DNA of 48,081 bases from Sulfobacillus sp. (GTDB taxonomy: Bacteria > Bacillota > Sulfobacillia > Sulfobacillales > Sulfobacillaceae). Below, piece by piece: positions 1-8,255 of the stretch. The notes beneath the pieces are model-generated. The model had not been told where the DNA came from, did not search any database, and worked only from the letters and a program-made list of their open reading frames with translations. Location of the stretch: assembly GCA_027343695.1 (NCBI GenBank), contig DAHWKJ010000107.1, positions 1-48,081 of the forward strand. Reading direction: 5' to 3'. How positions within the stretch are numbered: position 1 is the first letter of the stretch; each line of letters begins with the position of its first letter. The translations under genes were made by a program, and so were the position numbers.

Positions 1-317
1 CAAACCAAGTCCACCATGTAAAAGGTGGACAGCATATCTAGCATACGACGGGTCAACTCGCTCCCAATGCCTTGATGTTGATACGCCGGGAGGACTTCCA
101 GCAACGGAATATAAGCCGAAAGCACGCCGTCACTAATGGCCGTAATAAAACCGACGACGGGGCCCTCGACTCCATTTCCTGCGACCACAACATGTTGACT
201 TTGACGAAGGATCCTTAGATGCGTTGCTTGCGAGGGTGGATGTGGCCAGCCTCTAAAGAATCCGGGGCCGATCTGGTCGGCGGTTATCATGGCTACGGAA
301 TCCGAATAAGCAATCAT
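1..317 (-). CDS. GNAT family N-acetyltransferase, C-terminal end missing (runs off left edge)
   Basis: The minus strand is open from an ATG at 317 to the window edge, giving the first ~105 residues of a GNAT acetyltransferase, a family that transfers acetyl from acetyl-CoA to an amine. The motif A region YQHQGIGSELTRR (acetyl-CoA pyrophosphate loop, Q/R-x-x-G-x-G/A type) is visible near residues 80-92, after beta strands reading VVVAGNGVEGPVVGFITA and LSAYIPLLEVLP. A GGAGAGG ribosome binding site lies about 6 bases before the ATG. The gene follows the larger GNAT gene at 346-1245 by 28 bases on the same strand, so the two are probably co-transcribed. The substrate cannot be told from sequence. 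The family call is firm; the C-terminus is outside the window. Confidence 0.82.
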   Translation of the reverse strand, partial: MIAYSDSVAMITADQIGPGFFRGWPHPPSQATHLRILRQSQHVVVAGNGVEGPVVGFITAISDGVLSAYIPLLEVLPAYQHQGIGSELTRRMLDMLSTFYMVDLV

Positions 318-345
318 ATGGTTGCCTCTCCATTCCTTAGACGAT

Positions 346-1245
346 TTATCCCCGCTTCATCGTAATCCACGCGGTGGCGGGCGCAAAGGGAAACCACTGA
401 CGAATCCTTTCGCTCCACGGATCGGTCGAGTCGCTCTCTAAGATCAGGGACTCGGCACCCATCGCTACCGCGTATTCTACCTGCATCGTCGATAGGGCCT
501 CCACGTAGGCTTTCCCTATGTTCCGATCGCCGGACGTGCCACGCCATCCCATTTCCAACATGTGGGGATCTTGTCCCTGATAGAGTAGGGCCATCGCTAT
601 CGGGCGCCCCTTGTGGCTGACGACAAAGCTTGCTTCTTCGATGAGGTCATCGGTAAAAACACGGCCCATCCATCGACCCACCGACTCATCGGCAGGTGGA
701 TTGTCTCGATGGGTGTAGGTATAAATTTCTTTACAGAGCACCGCGACGGCCTCCTTCTCCCGCCGAGTCATCACGTCACTGAGTGCGCAAATCTTGTAAT
801 CGGTATCAGGGGGTATCGGTTGGCACCGAATGCCTGACCGATCCCAATCAGGTAGTCGGAGCGAAACTGTATACGTTCGCCGAAATTCACAAAATCCATG
901 GGAAGTGGCGAACTTTTTCCCCACAATTTGTGTATCCCATAACGAGGTAACAAGCGGCCGACCCTTATAGCCATCAGTAATAGCCCCAAAGAGCCGGGAC
1001 CCTACACCCATCTTTCGATAGTTCGGGTGTACCGCGACGGCACACCGCGAAGCATCCGGGTGAACCGGGTTGTCCCATAGGGCGGCCAACCCCACGATCC
1101 CTTCCGTAGTACGTGCCACATAGGACATTTGGGCTTTCGTGAGAACGAAATATTGCTGGGACTGGACATCATCCCGAAAGGTTTCCGCGAGGAAACTTAG
1201 AGATTCCTCTTGATCCTCTTTACTATAAGGGATAATCGTTATCAT
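346..1245 (-). CDS. Double-domain GNAT N-acetyltransferase
   Basis: A 299-residue protein whose N-terminal half is a clear GNAT domain: a strand reading VAVHPNYRKMGVGSRLF (motif A, residues ~90-106 of the chosen protein) followed by a helix and a strand. The second half (about 165-299) looks like a second, degenerate GNAT fold: strand-helix blocks such as EEASFVVSHKGRPIAMALLYQ and a C-terminal VEYAVAMGAESLILESDS segment, with no clean acetyl-CoA loop. The open frame extends upstream to 1398, but the ATG at 1245 has a GGTGAG site 7 bases before it and starts right at the first strand (MITIIPYS), so I use it. It lies upstream of, and probably in an operon with, the partial GNAT at 1-317. Substrate unknown. 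Confidence 0.8.
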   Translation of the reverse strand: MITIIPYSKEDQEESLSFLAETFRDDVQSQQYFVLTKAQMSYVARTTEGIVGLAALWDNPVHPDASRCAVAVHPNYRKMGVGSRLFGAITDGYKGRPLVTSLWDTQIVGKKFATSHGFCEFRRTYTVSLRLPDWDRSGIRCQPIPPDTDYKICALSDVMTRREKEAVAVLCKEIYTYTHRDNPPADESVGRWMGRVFTDDLIEEASFVVSHKGRPIAMALLYQGQDPHMLEMGWRGTSGDRNIGKAYVEALSTMQVEYAVAMGAESLILESDSTDPWSERIRQWFPFAPATAWITMKRG

Positions 1246-1923
1246 AGTAGAACTCACCATCATTCCGACGTCTTGATGTGTTCTAGTGTGGGAAGGCCGA
1301 TCCATGATGTCAACTTCATACCGTGTTACAATCCGGTCTATGGTATCTCGGGTTGGAGGATAGCATCGGGCGGGCCTACCGAGGAGGCCCCAGGTCATCT
1401 CGATCGAAGCCTCCCCACAAACTTCTCTAACGGCCTCCGATCATTGGGGTGGTGCGCTCGACAATAGAATGCACCAGGAATCACTGTAATGCTTTTATTT
1501 CTTCTCTTGGGGTTTAAGAGTGCCCAAGTCGTGTATGCGAGGTCACCATTCTGGCACTGATAGAGGGTGCCTTCCCAGAATCTAATGAAATAACTTCGGG
1601 GCTCTCACCGCACGCCCATCTTTTCCACGCCGCGCGGAGGACTCTATACTCGAAACTTTCTCCGAGTCCATAGCCCCTCCTGGTATTCTCCAACAATGGT
1701 TAGGCATTACTGGATCGCTGTGGACTACGGGCGTATGTCCTCAGGCCGAGTGTCGCTCAATTTCACACCCGACCTTCGCAATATTTTTTGGACAATTTAG
1801 AGGAGTTTAGGACTTTAGCGTCGAAAATAACTAAATCCCTTTAGGACTCCCCGTATCCCTGGGGCTTACACCTAGCGCGGATGCTGGACTGATATCAATT
1901 AGCCACTAAGGAGGTCCCATCCA
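1246..1923. other. Intergenic stretch without a recognisable gene
   Basis: This 678-base gap separates a minus-strand GNAT gene from the plus-strand binding-protein gene, so it should hold divergent promoters. Short open frames exist (for example 1514-1696 on the minus strand), but none has a good ribosome binding site or protein-like composition. The last 150 bases are AT-richer and contain TTTAGGAC (1805 region) echoed by TTTAGGACTCC about 40 bases later; its significance is unknown. I could not pick a convincing -35/-10 pair. Confidence 0.4.
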
Positions 1924-3666
1924 ATGAAGCCTAAACTCCCTGCTATCATCGCCGTAGGAGTCCTAACCGCGGCTCTCGCGGGTTGCGGTGCCGCGACATC
2001 GAACCCGGTTGCCACTAATTCCAAGACTCCGCAGCAAGGGGGGACAGCGGTCTATGCCTTGCAACCGCAATCGTCTCCCAACTGGTTTTTCCCGCTCGTC
2101 TCGTTTTCAGCGGACACCGTGCTCAACTATCAGACCGACTATATGATGTATAAGCCTTTGGTGTATTTTAACAAGCACGACCAGATTGACTACAAGCGAT
2201 CCCTCGCTTCATCTGTTACGTGGAACTCCTCAGGGTCCGTCTATACCATTACGCTCAACCCGAAATGGCATTGGTCTAACGGATCTCCGGTCACCGCGCA
2301 AGATGTCGTATTCACTTACAACATTTTACGGGCAGCCTCATTGCCTAACACCAACTATGCGTGGACCTCCGCATCGCAAGGATTTGGCGGTATGCCAACG
2401 ATCTGGCAAAGTGTGACCGCTGTGGGAACCCATAAGGTTGTCGTGACGTTGACAAAACCTCGAAACTCGGCATGGTTTATCCGTAACGGCTTAACGGAGA
2501 TCATCCCGGTACCAAAATCGGTGTGGAATGTTCACCCCCACACCATGGCGAAAGAACTGTCGTTTATCAATTCCGTCGCCAATTCTCCAACCAACTCCGT
2601 GTATAACGTGGTGGATGGTCCCTATAAGCTTCAAAGTATGACCCCAAATAGCCAATGGGTGTTTGTGCCCAATCCTGGGTACGATGGCCATAAGTCATAC
2701 TTGAACAAAGTGATTTTTCAATATGAGACCTCGCCGTCCAACGAATTCACCTCCCTTAAAACCGGCACCCTCAATGTTGGGTATCTTGGAATCTCACTGC
2801 TAGGCTCTAAGAGTCAGTTGACCCATGATACGCTCACGACACCGTATACGTTGGGCTTTAACTATTTCAACCTCAACATGAACTCGAATGCTCCGAACGG
2901 CATCGGTAAGGCATTCCAAGAGTTAGCAGTCCGACAAGCGCTCCAGTTGGGTATCGATCAAAAGGGCATGATTCAGCATATCTTTAATGGGTATGGAGTC
3001 GTAGATGACACGACGATAGCGCCCAAACCCAAAACCTCATTCTTTGACCCCGCGCTTTACACGCAGCCTTACGCGTTTAACCCCAAGCGGGGCAAGGCTA
3101 TCTTGCAAAAAGCCGGATGGCACATGGTCAATGGCGTCATGACCAAGAACAACATCAAACTCGAATTCACTTTGGACTATGCCTCTGGCAGTCAAAGTGG
3201 AACCAACGCCGTTGAACTCATGAAGAGCGACTGGGCTCAAGAGGGCATCATTGTGCACTTAGTGTCGCAACCCTTCAATACCGTGGTCAGCTACAGTCAA
3301 GCCAATGCCACCAAGTGGGCCGCTATTAACTGGGGCCAGGGTAACCTCGGCGGCTGGTCCTACGGAAATCCGTATCCCAGCGGCGGCGGACTCTTTGGCC
3401 AAGGCGGAGCCGAAAACTCCGGCGGCTACAACAGCCCGACCATGAACGCTTTAATCCAGGCCACGTATCTACCAGGTACCCAGCAACAACAACTGCAACG
3501 ACTCTATGCCTATGAATCTTACGCGGCCAAGCATCTCCCCGGTGCCATCTTCTTACCGTGGGAACCGCAACTCTTAGTTCACGAAAACAACATTCATGGC
3601 ACGGTCTCGTCGTACAACCCGGTCGGGGACGTCATCGCTCCCAACTACTGGTGGATCTCCAAGTAA
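1924..3666 (+). CDS. Family 5 extracellular solute-binding lipoprotein (oligopeptide/dipeptide type)
   Basis: A 580-residue peptide/nickel-type binding protein that would capture its ligand outside the membrane for an ABC importer. It begins with a lipoprotein signal (hydrophobic run, then AALAGC with the lipid-carrying Cys at 21) and continues with family 5 signatures: YMMYKPLVYF near residue 75, WSNGSPVTAQDVVFTYNIL (the SBP_bac_5 motif, ~118-136), and VRQALQLGIDQKGM (~338). The length is typical for the family. AAGGAGG lies just ahead of the ATG. It is closely related in layout to the binding protein at 19013-20776 (shared YMMYKPL/NMMYKPL, WSNG.PVTAQDV and C-terminal PNYWW/PQYWW). Unlike that one it has no permease gene beside it and ends in a strong terminator, so it is probably an orphan binding protein sharing a transporter. 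The ligand is inferred only from family. Confidence 0.92.
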   Translation: MKPKLPAIIAVGVLTAALAGCGAATSNPVATNSKTPQQGGTAVYALQPQSSPNWFFPLVSFSADTVLNYQTDYMMYKPLVYFNKHDQIDYKRSLASSVTWNSSGSVYTITLNPKWHWSNGSPVTAQDVVFTYNILRAASLPNTNYAWTSASQGFGGMPTIWQSVTAVGTHKVVVTLTKPRNSAWFIRNGLTEIIPVPKSVWNVHPHTMAKELSFINSVANSPTNSVYNVVDGPYKLQSMTPNSQWVFVPNPGYDGHKSYLNKVIFQYETSPSNEFTSLKTGTLNVGYLGISLLGSKSQLTHDTLTTPYTLGFNYFNLNMNSNAPNGIGKAFQELAVRQALQLGIDQKGMIQHIFNGYGVVDDTTIAPKPKTSFFDPALYTQPYAFNPKRGKAILQKAGWHMVNGVMTKNNIKLEFTLDYASGSQSGTNAVELMKSDWAQEGIIVHLVSQPFNTVVSYSQANATKWAAINWGQGNLGGWSYGNPYPSGGGLFGQGGAENSGGYNSPTMNALIQATYLPGTQQQQLQRLYAYESYAAKHLPGAIFLPWEPQLLVHENNIHGTVSSYNPVGDVIAPNYWWISK

Positions 3667-3680
3667 GGATCGCATTGGGA

Positions 3681-3720
3681 AGAGAAGGAGGAGGGCCATT
3701 AGCCCTCCTCCTTCTCTTTT
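3681..3720 (+). terminator. Strong intrinsic terminator after the binding-protein gene
   Basis: A perfect 16-base-pair stem (arms 3681-3696 and 3702-3717) closes a 5-base loop (3697-3701) and is followed by a short T run. It sits 15 bases after the stop at 3666. The opposite strand has no T run after the stem, so it is mainly a plus-strand terminator, though the stem also faces the end of the convergent gene at 3736. Confidence 0.9.
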
Positions 3721-3735
3721 AATTCGTGGCATTGA

Positions 3736-4929
3736 TTATACGGGTAAATCCGCTCCGGATATCCTAAACTCTTCGACCACCTCATCCCGAAACCCTGGAT
3801 CTCCAAGAAAGTCGACCCCCGCATGGGCTAGGGCACTCGCCATCCGCAGCATTTTATGCTGCGCACCAGGACTCCCGGCAGCATCGCGCATCGCATGGGA
3901 ATGACCGGGGGTTCCTTCGGGCACAATGCCTAAATAGGGATGAATCGTCGGAATGCGCAAACTCACGTTACCAATATCACTTGAGCCGGTACCGCCCCGT
4001 AATAGTGGTTCCTGCACGACTTCACCGGCTTCTCGAAGATAGTCCGCCACCCGGTTAGCCAACGCATGATTGTTCTTTCTTTCCGCATAAAGTGGACGAT
4101 CCTCAAAGCTCACCGTGGTCCCGCTAGCCATCGCTGCGCCTTCGGCGCATTGTTTGACACGGATTAGGAGCGCTTTCACGGCCTCTGCCGTCAAGGCTCG
4201 CACCAAAAAGTGGGCTTCGGTGAAGTCTGGCACCACATTGGGTGCCGCCCCGCCATGCCGAATAATCCCATGAATTCGGGCGGTCTCGGGAATATGCTGG
4301 CGCAGACCATCAATCGCTACAAAAAATTGAATCATGGCCGCCAACGCGTTACGACCCTGTTGCGGGCTTCCAGCAGCATGTGCCGACACCCCATGAAATT
4401 GCACAAACAGGTCTATAAGCGCTGTCGCGTGGCGAAAGGGAACTGTGCGGTCCCCGGGATGAAACATCAGGGCGGCGTCCACTGTATCAAACACACCGGC
4501 CTCCAACTCCGTGATCTTGCCCCCATCAGCTTCTTCGCCAGGAGTTCCGACCACCCAAACCGTGCCGGGCCGATCCGGCCCCAACCGATGGAGTGCAATC
4601 GCCGCGGCTAACCCACCAGCGGCAATGAGATTATGTCCACAGGCATGCCCGATTTCTGGAAGGGCATCGTACTCCAGCAAATAAGCGACAATAGGGTGGG
4701 ACCCGTCTCCCGACACCGCGCGAAATCCCGTAGCCAGACCCGCAAGTGGCGACTCTACCTGCAGTCCTTCATTCTCTAAAGTGTCTTTTAAGAGTTCGGC
4801 AGCTCTAAATTCGTGTAAGGACAATTCCGGATGGGAATGAATCGCAAGACTAATCTCGGTCGCCAATCCTGCGATATCCGGCATGATTTCCGCAATCCTA
4901 CGGTGAAGTGATGCTAACGTGGCCATCAT
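3736..4929 (-). CDS. M20 family amidohydrolase / metallopeptidase (aminoacylase-like)
   Basis: A 397-residue zinc/manganese-dependent hydrolase of the M20D type, which cleaves N-acyl or peptide amide bonds in small substrates (N-acyl amino acids, p-aminobenzoyl-glutamate, indole-acetyl amino acids). Visible hallmarks are HSHPELSLHEF near the N-terminus, the metal-binding HACGHN at residues 95-100, GTPGEEADGGK at ~129-138 with the catalytic/metal Glu pair, FHPGD at 156-160, GVSAHAAGSPQQGRNAL (dimerisation-domain entry) and a C-terminal PGHSHAM. The length fits the family. The start is one of two tandem ATGs behind an AGGGAG site. It converges on the binding-protein gene, and a role in processing imported peptides is a context guess only. 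The exact substrate is not determinable. Confidence 0.9.
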   Translation of the reverse strand: MMATLASLHRRIAEIMPDIAGLATEISLAIHSHPELSLHEFRAAELLKDTLENEGLQVESPLAGLATGFRAVSGDGSHPIVAYLLEYDALPEIGHACGHNLIAAGGLAAAIALHRLGPDRPGTVWVVGTPGEEADGGKITELEAGVFDTVDAALMFHPGDRTVPFRHATALIDLFVQFHGVSAHAAGSPQQGRNALAAMIQFFVAIDGLRQHIPETARIHGIIRHGGAAPNVVPDFTEAHFLVRALTAEAVKALLIRVKQCAEGAAMASGTTVSFEDRPLYAERKNNHALANRVADYLREAGEVVQEPLLRGGTGSSDIGNVSLRIPTIHPYLGIVPEGTPGHSHAMRDAAGSPGAQHKMLRMASALAHAGVDFLGDPGFRDEVVEEFRISGADLPV

Positions 4930-5625
4930 TTATGGACTCCCTTTCCGACCTGGATCCCTATGAAGCATCAAGCAACCGTACGATTGCGGGGATGCCCCTA
5001 GAGTTTTTGCGGACGGCTTTAGCTATGACTCGGGCCCCTCGTTATGGACAATGTTCTGACCCACGGCTAAATCCATCTGAAGACAGGAGCATTGCGGTGC
5101 ATTTGGTAAAGGTAGTTCATCGACTCGGACCGTGAGCGTCCGGCAGCTAACCTTGCAGGACCCTTCCCAATCTTGGATTGAAGTCGCCCAGTTCACCGGT
5201 TCATCTGCCAAAATCTCATCATGGTAGGCGTCGTACCACCAGATATTGGATGGCTTGGTCGGTGTTATTTCGTAGACCGGGTTTTCCTTCGGGGTCTACT
5301 CGAATGGCGGCTTCTTGGTTGATCTCGATTAAATTATCAATCTCAAAAGGCCTTGCATCCAATGTCTTCTTTTAGCTGGCACCGGTCTTGCCATGCGATT
5401 CTGTTTGAATGCATGCATCGGCCCTCACTAGGCCTAAGGCGTGAGGAATCGCGCGCTCAATGTCCATTGGCAATCCCGTCCAACCTGATAGTACCACGCA
5501 GCCGTGCTGAGAGAACCCTCGGTTTGCTAGGATCCCCTGTCGCCACAACAACTTGCTTCTCGGCCATAACTAAGGTTAAATGAACCCCAACTGGATTGTG
5601 AAATCTGTCTTCGCAGGAGCATCGG
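4930..5625. other. Gene-poor stretch with decayed coding traces
   Basis: About 700 bases between the divergent M20 and Rsm22-like genes. Apart from the minus-strand fragment annotated separately at 5023-5295, pieces that translate plausibly appear in different minus-strand frames (around 5340-5460 and 5457-5600) but are broken by stops, and none has a ribosome binding site. It may be an old pseudogene; promoters for both flanking genes must also lie here. Confidence 0.35.
5023..5295 (-). pseudogene. Possible remnant of an unrecognised gene
   Basis: On the minus strand a frame stays open for 90 codons between an in-frame TAG (5296-5298) and a stop at 5023. It reads in a protein-like way (for example PSNIWWYDAYHDEILADEP and NWATSIQDWEGSCKVSC). 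There is no ATG, GTG or TTG with a ribosome binding site at its beginning; a TTG at 5211 is the first usable start. Upstream, other frames look coding too, which suggests frameshifts in a decaying gene. I recognise no family. It could also be chance. Confidence 0.3.
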
Positions 5626-6609
5626 ATGGAACTGTCACCACAATTACTGAGCGCGCTTGATAGGTCATTGACCGCCTGGCCCACTAAGTCGCTGGCCAGA
5701 GCTGTATCCACACTCTCGGCGCGATATCGAGCCGGAGAGGCTCCTCGCACTGGCGGATTTACGGAGTCGACTCTCGATGTTGCAGCGTATGCGGCATATC
5801 GCCTCCCCGCGACCTATGCGGCCATCGCGGCAGTCTTCGAAGAAGTTTCCACACGACTTACCGGATTTGTACCACGAAGTCTCTTAGATGTAGGAGCTGG
5901 TCCAGGCACCACAATGTGGGCAGCCATCCAGACGTGGCCACAAATCGAGGAAATCACGCTGTTAGAACGCGATCCCCATATGGCGTCATGGGGGCAGCTA
6001 CTCACCTCGTACTATCCTGAGTCCGTACTGTCTAAGGCGCGCTGGCGCCCCATCGACATTGCAAGTCCCTGGCAAGAAAGTCCTCGGGATCTCGTGGTGG
6101 CGAGTTATGTATTAGGAGAACTCCCGGAATCTCGCCGGGCCCCACTAGTTAGCACTCTTTGGAAACACACGGTAGGTTCTTTAATCGTGGTGGAGCCGGG
6201 CACGCCAGAAGGTTTTAGGCGCATTGTGATGGCGCGCCAAGTCTTGATCGACCTCGGCGCATCCCTGGTGGCGCCGTGCCCGCATCAGGCCAAGTGCCCC
6301 AGTGATTGGTGCCATTTTTCGGAGCGGGTGGCCCGCTCCCGTGTTCATCGCCAAGCCAAGGGTGCCACACTGGCGTATGAAGACGAGAAATTTTCTTATC
6401 TGGCGGTATCCCGCACTCCGGGACACCCCATTACAGGACGGGTTATACGACATCCTGAGATTGGTAAGGGCCACGTCAACCTTTCGCTCTGTACCCCGAC
6501 TGGTCTCATCCAGGAGACGGTCACCCGCAAGGAGCGAGAACGCTTTCGTGCTGCGCGCCATGTTGCCTGGGGCGGTGAATTCCCCCCGACACCAACGCCC
6601 CCGGCTTAA
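5626..6609 (+). CDS. Rsm22-type ribosomal small-subunit-associated methyltransferase
   Basis: A 327-residue protein of the Rsm22 family, SAM-dependent methyltransferase-fold proteins linked to ribosome small-subunit maturation. The SAM-binding loop is SLLDVGAGPGTTMWAA (~86-101), followed by an acidic strand end LLERDPHM. The family hallmark follows: CPHQAKCPSDWCHFSERVARS (about 239-259), whose three Cys plus a further residue form a metal or iron-sulfur site in studied homologues, then HRQAKGATLAYEDEKFSYLAVSR. The start ATG is preceded by GCAGGAG. It stands alone between a gene-poor region and gadB. A ribosome role is known for eukaryotic relatives; the bacterial role is less clear. The family call is secure. 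Confidence 0.88.
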   Translation: MELSPQLLSALDRSLTAWPTKSLARAVSTLSARYRAGEAPRTGGFTESTLDVAAYAAYRLPATYAAIAAVFEEVSTRLTGFVPRSLLDVGAGPGTTMWAAIQTWPQIEEITLLERDPHMASWGQLLTSYYPESVLSKARWRPIDIASPWQESPRDLVVASYVLGELPESRRAPLVSTLWKHTVGSLIVVEPGTPEGFRRIVMARQVLIDLGASLVAPCPHQAKCPSDWCHFSERVARSRVHRQAKGATLAYEDEKFSYLAVSRTPGHPITGRVIRHPEIGKGHVNLSLCTPTGLIQETVTRKERERFRAARHVAWGGEFPPTPTPPA

Positions 6610-6748
6610 CTCGGTCGGAGATCCAATTCTGGAGATGTCTAACATCCTGTCTAAAATCTTTCAATGTGTTACCCTTAGGATAGGTACAAAATACCAAAGG
6701 AGGGTTACCGCACCGGAAAAATAACCCAAACCAAAAGGAGTTGACTCA

Positions 6749-8152
6749 ATGGCCAAGTGGCGTAAGCATCCCCAAAAAGCCATTATGCGTGACGAAATCA
6801 CCATCAATCCGCTCTTTTCACGACACGGCGAAGACACCGTTCCCCGCTTTAAATTGTCAAAAAGGGGGCTCCTCCCGGAAACGGCGTATCAAATCGTCCA
6901 CGATGAACTCTCCCTCGACGGCAATGCCCGACTTAACTTAGCGACCTTTGTGGGCACCTGGATGGAACCTCAAGCCCGTACCTTATATGCCGAAGCGGCG
7001 GATAAGAACATGATTGACAAAGATGAATACCCCCAAACAGCCGCGATTGAAGACCGTTGTATCCACATCATTGCCGATCTCTGGAATGCCCCAGATAACC
7101 ACGAAAGCATCGGTGTCTCTACCACTGGATCATCCGAAGCCTGTATGCTCGGCGGGCTGGTCATGAAACGGCGCTGGCAACAGGCGCGAAGGAAACAAGG
7201 CCTCAACACGGATCGCCCCAATATCGTGTTTAGTTCGGCAGTGCAAGTGGTCTGGGAAAAGTTCGCTAACTACTTCGAGGTGGAACCCCGCTATGTTAAC
7301 GTGACTCCAGATCGTCCATTTTTGACCGCCGAGGGCGTTCTGGACGCCGTGGACGAGAACACCATCGGTGTGGTGGCGGTACTCGGAGTAACCTACACCG
7401 GTGTCTACGAGCCTGTTGCAGAAATCGCAGCGGCTCTGGATGATCTGCAAGCGCGCTCGGGATTGGACATCCCAATTCATGTCGACGGGGCCTCCGGAGC
7501 TTTTGTGGCACCATTTTTGCAGCCCGATTTAGTCTGGGATTTCCGACTCCCCCGTGTCCAGTCAATCAACACCTCCGGGCACAAATATGGCCTCGTCTAT
7601 CCGGGTCTCGGGTGGGTTATTTGGCGCGATAAAGCGGCTGTGCCCGAAGAATTAGTGTTCGACGTATCGTATTTAGGCGGGCATATGCCAACCTTTGGTC
7701 TCAATTTTTCGCGGCCGGGTGCGCAAGTCCTCCTCCAGTACTACAATTTCCTCCGGTTGGGGTGGCAAGGATACTATCAAGTGCAAAAAACTTGCCAGGA
7801 CGTCGCCCACTTTCTGTCCCACCAGATTGCCTCAATGGGGATGTTTGAGTTGTTGACGGACGGATCGGATCTTCCGGTCTTTGCTTGGCGTCTTAAAGCC
7901 GACGCCTCCGATCACTGGGATCTCCATGACTTGTCCCATCTGATGCGAGAACGCGGCTGGCAGGTCCCTGCCTACCCCTTACCCGCTCTAATGGACGCAA
8001 TCACGATTATGCGTGTAGTGGTGCGCAATAGCTTTTCGATGGACCTAGCCCATCTCTTTCTCGAGGATTTTCAGCGGTCGGTGCAGTATCTCGAGAACTT
8101 GGATGGTCCTTTCCCACACGTAATTCGAGCCGCTGCACCGTTTCACCATTAG
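6749..8152 (+). CDS. gadB: Glutamate decarboxylase (PLP-dependent)
   Basis: A 467-residue group II decarboxylase converting L-glutamate to 4-aminobutyrate with uptake of one proton. The GadB features are easy to see: VSTTGSSEACMLGGLVMKRRW (123-143, PLP phosphate and cofactor binding), HVDGASGAFVAPF (244-256, with the PLP-ring Asp at 246) and SGHKYGLVYPGLGWVIWRD (276-294), with the Schiff-base lysine at 279. The length matches the E. coli enzyme. AAAAGGAG lies ahead of the ATG. No glutamate/GABA antiporter gene is adjacent, so the usual GadB-GadC acid-resistance pair is not encoded together here. In an acid-living host the enzyme would still fit cytoplasmic pH control, but that is inference. 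Confidence 0.95.
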   Translation: MAKWRKHPQKAIMRDEITINPLFSRHGEDTVPRFKLSKRGLLPETAYQIVHDELSLDGNARLNLATFVGTWMEPQARTLYAEAADKNMIDKDEYPQTAAIEDRCIHIIADLWNAPDNHESIGVSTTGSSEACMLGGLVMKRRWQQARRKQGLNTDRPNIVFSSAVQVVWEKFANYFEVEPRYVNVTPDRPFLTAEGVLDAVDENTIGVVAVLGVTYTGVYEPVAEIAAALDDLQARSGLDIPIHVDGASGAFVAPFLQPDLVWDFRLPRVQSINTSGHKYGLVYPGLGWVIWRDKAAVPEELVFDVSYLGGHMPTFGLNFSRPGAQVLLQYYNFLRLGWQGYYQVQKTCQDVAHFLSHQIASMGMFELLTDGSDLPVFAWRLKADASDHWDLHDLSHLMRERGWQVPAYPLPALMDAITIMRVVVRNSFSMDLAHLFLEDFQRSVQYLENLDGPFPHVIRAAAPFHH

Positions 8153-8255
8153 AGCCCTGGCCCATTGGGGACGGTACCGCATCGCGGGGTGCCGCCCTCC
8201 CCAACCTGGGGTCCCACCGCACAAACCCAAATCATGTGCTTGAATAGACAGTGCC

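Noticed and set aside
1514-1696. 60-codon minus-strand frame in the first intergenic gap
   Set aside because: It has no ribosome binding site, unusual composition and no recognisable motif; treated as chance.
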